A stretch of DNA of 10,801 bases from Spirochaetota bacterium (GTDB lineage Bacteria > Spirochaetota > Spirochaetia > SZUA-6), in assembly GCA_003641675.1 (NCBI GenBank), contig QNBI01000029.1:1-10801 (forward strand). Direction: 5' to 3'. Of this stretch, positions 1-5,469 are shown piece by piece. The notes below the pieces were generated by a model. That model saw only the letters and a program-made list of their open reading frames with translations, had not been told where the DNA came from and did not search any database. Each line of letters begins with the position of its first letter. The first letter of the stretch is position 1. The translations under genes and the position numbers were made by a program.

Positions 1-5
1 TAAAA

Positions 6-2132
6 ATGGATACAAAGCTTTACATTGAAAACAAACTTTACGACATCGCATACCTTGGAGGAGAGAATCCCCTTCCAATCTTTAGTGCAGAAAAACAGGA
101 CCTGGATATTCCCACAGCTAGTAGCATGAGCCAAGAAGATACCCGGCGCCTTGGCTGGGACAATGGCAGGGTGGTACTTCCCTACAAGATGCAGGACAGG
201 TATACACGCGAAATGAAAAAGAGGCCTTTGAAGACCATTGTATTAGAAAATGCTTACCTTAAGGCGGAAATACTTCCAGAATTAGGGGCAAGGCTCTATT
301 CACTTTATGATAAGGATGAGGGGAGAGAACTCCTCTTTAAAAACCCGTACATCCGGTTTGCAAATCTCGCCATAAGAAACGCATGGTTCGCGGGGGGAAT
401 AGAGTGGAATATCGGCAAATTGGGGCATTGCTTCTTTACATGTTCCCCGGTTTTTGTGGCAAGAATCAATATGGATGATAACACACCAGGGATAAGGATT
501 TACGAGTATGAAAGAAGGAAGGGGCTTTTCTGGCAGGTTGATCTTTTACTGCCGGAAGGTTCGAAGAATCTTTTTGCACATATGAAAATACAGAATACAA
601 CGGGAAGAGATTTGCCCATGTACTGGTGGACAAATATTGCAGTTATAGAAACGAAAGATACCAGGGTAATTGCACCTGCAAAAGAGGTTATCTACATGGA
701 CCCCGAGAGTCAAAGTGACAGGCAAAATGATAGCAACGATACCTTTTACGGAGAGTACGGATACGGGAAGGCAAAGCTTCCCTACATTCCGCCACTAAAG
801 GGTAAGGATGCCACCTACTCCAGCAACTACATTTTTTCCAGCGAAATCTACTACCAGTGTCAGGAGGCAGTTATGCCCTGGGTAGTGGCGGTAGAGAGTG
901 ATGGGTATGGGCTTGTAGAGGCATCGACTAAAAACTTTCCGGTAAGAAAGATGTTTTGTTCGGGGATGCACCAGGGAGGTGAACACTGGAAGGAGTTTTT
1001 GTCTCGAAAAGGGGAGGCGTATATAGAGATGCAGGCCGGTTTCGGCAAAACTCAGCAGCACAGTCTGCCAATGAAAGCGGGAGACGTGTGGGAATGGACA
1101 GAGATGTTCGGGCCCATTAAGATAAATCCGGAAGAGGCATATTCCAGGGAGTGGGACGAGGTTGTTAAGAGCACCGAGACGAGTGTTCATTCTGTCATGA
1201 AAACGAAAGAACTAGATTCTTTAAATAAAAGGTTTAGACAGGTGGCTATGGAGAAACCCAGAGAGATCATTCACAGTGGAAGTGGCTGGGGAGCACTTGA
1301 AATTGAACGGTGCAGGAGAGAGGGGCTTTCATTCAGGGTTCCTGCTTCACTGGTTTTCCCAGAGGATTCAATCGGCAAGGATGAAACGCCCTGGTTAACA
1401 CTGCTTTGCAACGGAAAACTGCCGGAACGGGATACCCGTGAAATACCCAGTTCATGGATGGTACAGAGGGAATGGATGACCATGCTTGAAAAATCCATGG
1501 GCGAAAGAGATAACAAGGCCTATCGGGACGACTGGTATTCGCTTTTACATTACGGGGTTATGCTTTTTGAAAACGGGCAGAAAAATGCAGCAAGAGAGGC
1601 GTGGGAAGAATCGGTTAAAATTAAGCCTTCCTGCTGGGCATTTAGGAACCTGGCCCAACTTGCACTACGGGAAAAGGGAAATAACGAAAATAAAAGTAAG
1701 AAAAATGGCAACCTTGCAAAGGCAAGAGATTACATGAAAAGGGCCTGGGACAAGGCAATGGAAGATGGTATATTCGAACATGCACTTGCAGAAGAATACC
1801 TGAGCCTTTTAAACAGGAGTGGGATGTACCGTGAATCGCTAAGGGTTTATGAAACGCTTCCCGAAGAAATAAAGAAAGTTGACAGGATAAGGGTTATAAG
1901 GGCAAGAATAGCCTTCGAAGAAGACGATTTTGAAACTTTAAACGAGATACTAAAAACGGAGTTTGCCTGCATAAGGGAAGGCGAAACGGAGCTTACAGAC
2001 CTTTGGTTTGGGATGTGGGAAAAGCGATTGGGAGCAGAGTATGGCACCGGCATTACAGAAGAAATAAGGAGCGAGGTGCGCGTTAAGTATCCACCTCCCG
2101 AAAATATTGATTTTAGAAAGATTTCGGCATAA
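6..2132 (+). CDS. DUF5107 domain protein with C-terminal TPR repeats
   Basis: The 708-residue protein has no signal peptide or membrane segment, so it should be cytoplasmic. Residues about 75-390 match the DUF5107 domain, a beta-sandwich of the galactose-mutarotase-like superfamily; I see the typical ENAYLKAEILPELGARLYSL stretch at 81-100, followed by GREL and then GGIEWNIG at 130-137. From about residue 507 onward the sequence becomes helical and TPR-like (DDWYSLLHYGVMLFENGQ, AAREAWEESVKIKP), which is the usual architecture of full-length family members. A Lys/Asn-rich linker (ENKSKKNGN, around residue 565) interrupts the TPR part. The enzymatic role is not established; the fold suggests carbohydrate binding or modification, and the adjoining ROK regulator supports a sugar role. 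The ATG at 6 is taken as start, but its ribosome-binding site lies outside the window, so an earlier start cannot be excluded. Its stop is 4 bases before the next ATG. Confidence 0.85.
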   Translation: MDTKLYIENKLYDIAYLGGENPLPIFSAEKQDLDIPTASSMSQEDTRRLGWDNGRVVLPYKMQDRYTREMKKRPLKTIVLENAYLKAEILPELGARLYSLYDKDEGRELLFKNPYIRFANLAIRNAWFAGGIEWNIGKLGHCFFTCSPVFVARINMDDNTPGIRIYEYERRKGLFWQVDLLLPEGSKNLFAHMKIQNTTGRDLPMYWWTNIAVIETKDTRVIAPAKEVIYMDPESQSDRQNDSNDTFYGEYGYGKAKLPYIPPLKGKDATYSSNYIFSSEIYYQCQEAVMPWVVAVESDGYGLVEASTKNFPVRKMFCSGMHQGGEHWKEFLSRKGEAYIEMQAGFGKTQQHSLPMKAGDVWEWTEMFGPIKINPEEAYSREWDEVVKSTETSVHSVMKTKELDSLNKRFRQVAMEKPREIIHSGSGWGALEIERCRREGLSFRVPASLVFPEDSIGKDETPWLTLLCNGKLPERDTREIPSSWMVQREWMTMLEKSMGERDNKAYRDDWYSLLHYGVMLFENGQKNAAREAWEESVKIKPSCWAFRNLAQLALREKGNNENKSKKNGNLAKARDYMKRAWDKAMEDGIFEHALAEEYLSLLNRSGMYRESLRVYETLPEEIKKVDRIRVIRARIAFEEDDFETLNEILKTEFACIREGETELTDLWFGMWEKRLGAEYGTGITEEIRSEVRVKYPPPENIDFRKISA

Positions 2133-2136
2133 TCTA

Positions 2137-3393
2137 ATGGTTAATAATATGGGAAAAAACGGACACGAAGACAGGGTATCGGTAAAACAGAACCTGCGGA
2201 AGAAACTTATTATAAAGACACTTATTGAGGCCGCAGAGCCCGTATCGGTAGCGGAGATAACAAAAAAAACCTCATCCAACTACCCCACCATCAACTCCCT
2301 CCTTTCACAGTTAAAGGAAGAGGAAATTGTAACGGAACTTGGCCTCGGCGAATCGACCGGAGGAAGAAGGCCAACCCTGTACAGGCTTAATAACGAGAAG
2401 CTCCTTTTTGCCGGTATCGAGGTGGGCCACACCAATAACCTGCTGATTATCATGAACATAGAAAACAGGGTTATCCACAGCATTACAACTGACAGCAGAG
2501 AGATAATTGCAAGCAAGAATCCCCTTAAGATGCTTGCAGACAGCTGCCATAACCAGCTTATAAGCTACCTTGAAGGGGCAGGCATTCCCCGTGAAAACCT
2601 TCAGGGAGTGGGAATCGGCTTTTCCGGAGACCTTTTTAAGCACTTTTCCGGCACAAAGGAGAACGACCTGGAGGTTTTGCACCGGGTTGAAAGAAAGCTT
2701 TCCATGCTTATGAAGATTCCTGTGCTTATAGACATAGATGTTAAGCTTATGACCCGGGCGGAGAAGTGGTTTGGTAAGTTAAAGAACGTTAATAATGGCC
2801 TCTGCATAAATCTTACCTGGGGCATTGGTTTGGGTGTTATAATGGGAGGAACTATTCAGCAGGGAGCACACGGCCACCTGGAATTCGGCCATATCACCGT
2901 CAGAGAAGACGGCGATCTGTGTTACTGCGGCAAGAGGGGCTGCCTGGAAACAATAGCTTCGGGACACGAACTGGAAAAGAAGGCCAGGGAAAAGATTTTA
3001 GCCGGCGAGAAGACGATGCTTACAGAGATGATAAAAGGGGATGTGGACAGGTTGGAGGAGGATATCATTGTAACGGCTGCATTGGAAGGTGATATCTTTT
3101 CGATAGAATTAATTACCGAGGCTGCCAAGGTTCTTGGCGTTCAAGTTGCAAACCTTATTAAGCTTTTTGACCCTGAAAAGATAGTCATTAATGGGACGCT
3201 TTCCCGTGCGGGAAGACTGCTGCTAAACCCTATAAGAACTGAAGTTGACAAGAGGGCACTCTATTATACGAAGGAGTCTGTTCCAATAGAGACATCCGAC
3301 CTGGGAAAGACTGCCATTGCGCTTGGTGCCGCATCGATGCACATTCACGAGTTTCTAAAGGATTCGACATCCGATATTGTTAAGTTTATTTAA
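2137..3393 (+). CDS. ROK-family transcriptional regulator (NagC/XylR type)
   Basis: This 418-residue protein has an N-terminal winged helix (residues about 15-85, ending in the family-typical STGGRRPTLYRLN) followed by a ROK sugar-kinase-like domain. The ROK zinc motif is intact: GHITVREDGDLCYCGKRGC, with Cys-x-Cys-Gly-x-x-Gly-Cys at about 262-269. The phosphate-binding motif is degenerate (GIEVGHTN where kinases have DxGGT), and the catalytic ENDxN-like segment reads DIDVK: the Asp remains but the Asn is Lys. I infer a sugar-responsive repressor without kinase activity. I chose the ATG at 2137, 4 bases after the DUF5107 stop; an in-frame TTG at 2107 inside that gene and an ATG at 2149 are alternatives. 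None has a good Shine-Dalgarno, so translational coupling to the upstream gene is likely. It probably controls its own operon; the ligand is unknown. Confidence 0.9.
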   Translation: MVNNMGKNGHEDRVSVKQNLRKKLIIKTLIEAAEPVSVAEITKKTSSNYPTINSLLSQLKEEEIVTELGLGESTGGRRPTLYRLNNEKLLFAGIEVGHTNNLLIIMNIENRVIHSITTDSREIIASKNPLKMLADSCHNQLISYLEGAGIPRENLQGVGIGFSGDLFKHFSGTKENDLEVLHRVERKLSMLMKIPVLIDIDVKLMTRAEKWFGKLKNVNNGLCINLTWGIGLGVIMGGTIQQGAHGHLEFGHITVREDGDLCYCGKRGCLETIASGHELEKKAREKILAGEKTMLTEMIKGDVDRLEEDIIVTAALEGDIFSIELITEAAKVLGVQVANLIKLFDPEKIVINGTLSRAGRLLLNPIRTEVDKRALYYTKESVPIETSDLGKTAIALGAASMHIHEFLKDSTSDIVKFI

Positions 3394-3405
3394 TTGTTGG
3401 GTGGT

Positions 3406-3570
3406 ATGAGAGTTTATTCTTGAAACGTCAAGCAGCTTTTATGGAATACCATTTGGCCTGCTTGTATCCCATTCAAAACTACCATGGTAACGTATAACCG
3501 TTGCTATAAGCTTTGCAAGCTCTTTAATTGTCAGATTAGTACCAGTACCTATAATTGTAAATATCACATA
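3406..3570 (-). pseudogene. GDP-L-fucose synthase C-terminal remnant
   Basis: Read on the minus strand from about 3570 downward, the frame gives IIGTGTNLTIKELAKLIATV, then EWDTSRPNGIP, a TAA stop at 3441-3439, and in the same frame KLLDVSRINSH. GDP-L-fucose synthase (GMER, Fcl/WcaG, an extended short-chain dehydrogenase) ends with N-[IV]-GTGxDLTIKEL... WDTSKPDGTPRKLLDVSRLxxLGW, so the stop replaces the Arg of PRK and the downstream residues are still recognisable. Only about 55 of some 310 residues remain; neither the Rossmann motif nor the catalytic Tyr-x-x-x-Lys is present. There is no start site or ribosome-binding site. The remnant lies tail-to-tail with the ROK gene, ending about 13 bases from its stop. 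It is a dead gene fragment; the parent could also be a close NAD-dependent epimerase relative, but the KLLDVSR tail is quite specific. Confidence 0.75.
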
Positions 3571-3576
3571 TACTAA

Positions 3577-3702
3577 GGGCGCTGAGACTCAGGAGGTAAA
3601 CCGGCAGAGGAGAGAGGTTCGAGAATAAAAATAAGAGGATGGTATTGATATTTCAGGAATGCTGTAAATATTTTAAGAAAACATATTACCAGCAGGAAAG
3701 AG
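3577..3702. other. Intergenic stretch without a supported gene
   Basis: Between the fucose-synthase remnant and the TDT stop codon I find no convincing gene. The stretch holds a small 5+1+5 dyad (CTGAG-A-CTCAG, 3582-3592), a Shine-Dalgarno-like AGGAGG (3591-3596) with no start codon at proper spacing, and a 26-codon plus-strand frame from ATG 3639 that shows no recognisable protein. No GC-rich hairpin with a T-run is seen for either converging gene. Confidence 0.5.
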
Positions 3703-4746
3703 CTATGACGATTTAAATAACGTTCCCCGATAGGCCGCTATTGAAGTTTTTATCAGGGTAAGCACCCAGATGAAAACCAAAAGCCAGTACAATACAAAAC
3801 CTGTGTAGTCAACAAGCTGCAGATTAAATACTGTAGAAACAGCATGGCTGCCGGAAACATAGGCTCCAAGGGGAAAGGTGAATGCCCACCAGGCCATTGT
3901 ATAGGGAAGTTTAAGATTTTTTATATAGTGAAGTATAAAAAATATTGTCATAATTACCCACCAAATACCAAAACCCCAGAAAATTAATCCGAATGTAAAA
4001 AACACATCCTTGGAAATTATGAAATCACTTACCTTAACCAGGCTTATTAAGGCTACAGTACCTGCCCCGATAGGTCCCAGGTTAATAGAAATAGTAGGGG
4101 CAAGAGTATTGGGAAGAGGATGATGCACTATAAAACGGTAAAAGCTTATTGCAAGAATGGAAAGGTAGAGGAAAAAGCCTGCTCCCCAGCCGAAATAGTT
4201 TATTAGAAGGACAACCTCTTTAAGTATACCACTTAAATGCGGTACAAGAAGACTACCGGGGATGGGTATTACTATAAGGCCGACAGGAGGAATAAACCAT
4301 GCCGGGTTGATATGTTCGAGTTTTACATGACTTCCTGTGAAAACAATGTAGGGTACCAAAATTGCAAAATATATGGTGAGTGCTGCTGCGGTGAACCAGA
4401 GTATTTCGCCCAATAGTATATTATTGCCTATAACAATAAAGTCTGCCGATAAAACCAGCATTCCGATTGCTATGGTAGGGTAGAAGTTTGTTAATACGGG
4501 GTGATGCAGATCGGAAAGTGCATTTGTAGGAAACATAATCCACCGTAAAAGCCATGGAACAAGCAGTATGGCAAAAAGTGCTATATTGAAATAGAATAGG
4601 CATCTGGAAACTACAGCCAGAAAGGGAAGGAATTCCGAATAAAAAAGTGATACAAGAGCAAGTATCCCTGTTCCCATTACGGAGGCGAACCATGACGGGA
4701 TGAAATTTTTAATTACTTCACACCTGCAGTTTAGTTCTTGCAGCAT
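3703..4746 (-). CDS. TDT-family anion/dicarboxylate transporter (TehA/SLAC1-like)
   Basis: The 347-residue protein is an integral membrane protein with about ten hydrophobic segments. It belongs to the tellurite-resistance/dicarboxylate transporter (TDT) family, which includes TehA, the malate transporter Mae1 and plant SLAC1 channels. Family signatures seen are FIPSWFASVMGTGILAL at the N-terminus (residues about 15-31), NPAWFIPPVGLIVIP (147-161) and WWAFTFPLGAY (286-296). The length is normal for the family. The likely substrate is an inorganic or C4-dicarboxylate anion, but the sequence does not fix which. The frame stays open to an ATG at 4791, which would add 15 residues; I prefer 4746 because it follows AAGGAGAG at good spacing and because the upstream ATG overlaps the predicted -10 box. 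It is transcribed alone from its own promoter, with its 3' end next to a decayed gene. Confidence 0.9.
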   Translation of the reverse strand: MLQELNCRCEVIKNFIPSWFASVMGTGILALVSLFYSEFLPFLAVVSRCLFYFNIALFAILLVPWLLRWIMFPTNALSDLHHPVLTNFYPTIAIGMLVLSADFIVIGNNILLGEILWFTAAALTIYFAILVPYIVFTGSHVKLEHINPAWFIPPVGLIVIPIPGSLLVPHLSGILKEVVLLINYFGWGAGFFLYLSILAISFYRFIVHHPLPNTLAPTISINLGPIGAGTVALISLVKVSDFIISKDVFFTFGLIFWGFGIWWVIMTIFFILHYIKNLKLPYTMAWWAFTFPLGAYVSGSHAVSTVFNLQLVDYTGFVLYWLLVFIWVLTLIKTSIAAYRGTLFKSS

Positions 4747-4750
4747 TTTT

Positions 4751-4758
4751 CTCTCCTT
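4751..4758 (-). promoter_or_regulatory. Shine-Dalgarno site fixing the TDT start
   Basis: On the minus strand the sequence reads AAGGAGAG, AAAA, ATG. The core AGGAG lies 6 bases from the ATG at 4746. No comparable site precedes the in-frame ATG at 4791, so this decides the shorter start. Confidence 0.75.
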
Positions 4759-4789
4759 AGTTTTAATTGTTAAATAATTATATTTTGCC

Positions 4790-4817
4790 ATATTACCAAT
4801 TAATCGCCAAGTGTCAA
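4790..4817 (-). promoter_or_regulatory. Sigma-70-type promoter of the TDT gene
   Basis: The minus strand has a perfect TTGACA (4817-4812), a 16-base spacer and TAATAT (4795-4790). Transcription would start near 4783, giving a leader of about 37 bases to the ATG at 4746. The longer start at 4791 would fall inside the -10 element. Confidence 0.6.
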
Positions 4818-4836
4818 GTTCAATTTAAAAATTATT

Positions 4837-4848
4837 TGCTTTAAAGCA
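4837..4848. promoter_or_regulatory. 12-bp palindrome upstream of the TDT promoter
   Basis: TGCTTTAAAGCA is a perfect 12-bp palindrome about 20 bases upstream of the TDT -35 box (roughly -54 to -65). Its placement would suit an activator or auxiliary operator site. No regulator is known for it and a chance AT-rich palindrome is possible. A second small dyad (GGTAC-A-GTACC) sits further upstream at 4915-4925. Confidence 0.3.
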
Positions 4849-4962
4849 GTGTTCTGGCAGATTATCAAAGTCGCTACAACAAGCAGTTGAGACCTTTTAA
4901 ATTGGAATTATATAGGTACAGTACCGGATGAACTAGATTGTGAGTTGACATTGAGAGAGAAA

Positions 4963-5295
4963 CTAGTCACCAAAAAGTCTGTTAAAATTCTGTTTTGCTC
5001 TTTCTTTTTTATCTGTTTTATTTTTTATCTGGAGTCCTTCTGTGTGACTATTATTGCTGGATTTAGGGTCTAAGCCCTCCAGCTTTTTAAACCGGAAGAA
5101 TTCGCAGAAATTTGCCCTGTCTTTTTCACGTACAGGTTCATGAATTGTTTCAAGACAGTCCCAATGAGCTCCCTCGCTGTAAAACTTGCAGTTATAACAG
5201 ATTTTAAGGTCTTTGGAGCAGAAAGGGCAGGTGGAAGAACGGTAGATTTGCATGTTCTCATCTATTTCCGCTCCGCAGAAGCAGCATACTCTCAT
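4963..5295 (-). CDS. Small zinc-ribbon-like Cys-rich protein
   Basis: The 110-residue protein carries regularly spaced metal-ligand candidates: CCFC at residues 4-7, CPFC at 23-26, CYNC at 33-36, then H44, C47, H52 and C64 in ANFCEFF. The three CxxC pairs point to one or two zinc-binding knuckles. The central block (KICYNCKFYSEGAHWDC, then EPVREKDRANFCEFFRF) looks like a small uncharacterised family that I recall from spirochaetes and Deltaproteobacteria; its function is unknown. Residues about 75-110 are polar, Lys/Asn-rich and probably disordered. There is no signal peptide or membrane segment, so it should be cytoplasmic. An in-frame TGA lies just upstream, so ATG 5295 is the first possible start. 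The gene has its own promoter, which predicts an almost leaderless mRNA, and it is separated from TDT by 216 bases. Confidence 0.8.
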   Translation of the reverse strand: MRVCCFCGAEIDENMQIYRSSTCPFCSKDLKICYNCKFYSEGAHWDCLETIHEPVREKDRANFCEFFRFKKLEGLDPKSSNNSHTEGLQIKNKTDKKERAKQNFNRLFGD

Positions 5296-5303
5296 AACCT
5301 CTC

Positions 5304-5332
5304 ATTATACCGTTTTTTATTTTATTAGCCAA
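5304..5332 (-). promoter_or_regulatory. Promoter of the zinc-ribbon gene (near-leaderless)
   Basis: On the minus strand a perfect TATAAT (5309-5304) is preceded at 17 bases by TTGGCT (5332-5327, four of six matches to TTGACA). The expected start of transcription is about 5297, only one to three bases before the ATG at 5295. GAGAGG lies just upstream of the ATG but is too close to be a normal ribosome-binding site and would mostly not be transcribed. Confidence 0.55.
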
Positions 5333-5359
5333 CCTAAAATATAAAATGAGCTGTCTGGT

Positions 5360-5398
5360 AGCCCCCGGCAGCAACCTCCGGCAGCAGCCCCCAGCAGC
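5360..5398. repeat. Three tandem copies of a 13-bp GC-rich unit
   Basis: The plus strand carries AGCCCCCGGCAGC (5360-5372), AACCTCCGGCAGC (5373-5385) and AGCCCCCAGCAGC (5386-5398), followed by more CAGCAG triplets to 5418. The unit differs by one to three bases between copies. A 13-base period is not a multiple of three, so it is not a coding repeat. It lies between the zinc-ribbon promoter and the nucleotidase terminator. Confidence 0.75.
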
Positions 5399-5400
5399 AG

Positions 5401-5445
5401 AAAAATACCAGCAGCAGCATTAAGTGAAAGAAACGCTGTTGCCGG
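5401..5445 (-). terminator. Probable rho-independent terminator of the 5'-nucleotidase gene
   Basis: On the minus strand, 25 bases after the nucleotidase stop, CCGGCAACAGC (5445-5435) can pair with GCTGCTGCTGG (5418-5408) in 10 of 11 positions, counting one G-U pair. The loop is 16 bases, and TATTTTT follows (5407-5401). The long loop and internal mismatch make it a modest rather than a strong terminator. Confidence 0.5.
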
Positions 5446-5469
5446 TGTATTTTAAAATAAACGTTTGCC

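Noticed and set aside
795..1190. A 131-codon minus-strand frame opposite the DUF5107 gene.
   Set aside because: It lies wholly inside a well-supported gene on the other strand and its translation has no recognisable domain.
2107..2136. TTG start for the ROK gene inside the DUF5107 gene.
   Set aside because: It has no Shine-Dalgarno and adds ten residues not typical of the family; ATG at 2137 just after the upstream stop fits coupling better.
3574..3615. GGGCGCTGAGACTCAGG followed by GGTAAACCGGC resembles parts of a THI-box (TPP) riboswitch.
   Set aside because: Only short stretches match, the helices P2-P5 cannot be drawn, and no thiamine gene follows. Most likely chance.
3577..3707. A minus-strand open stretch of about 45 codons downstream of the TDT gene.
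   Set aside because: No start with ribosome-binding site and no recognisable motif; composition looks non-coding.
3639..3719. A 26-codon plus-strand frame (MVLIFQECCKYF...) preceded by AGAGG.
   Set aside because: Spacing to the AGAGG is too short, no recognisable family, and it runs into the 3' end of the TDT gene on the other strand.
4792..4962. Possible gene remnant between the TDT and zinc-ribbon genes.
   Set aside because: All six frames were read; none gives a recognisable protein. Only the promoter and small dyads are supported.
5336..5420. Minus-strand translation of the GC-rich repeat gives a Gly/Cys/Leu-Pro-Gly-rich peptide.
   Set aside because: The 13-base period shifts frame at each copy and there is no start site, so it is not a coding repeat.
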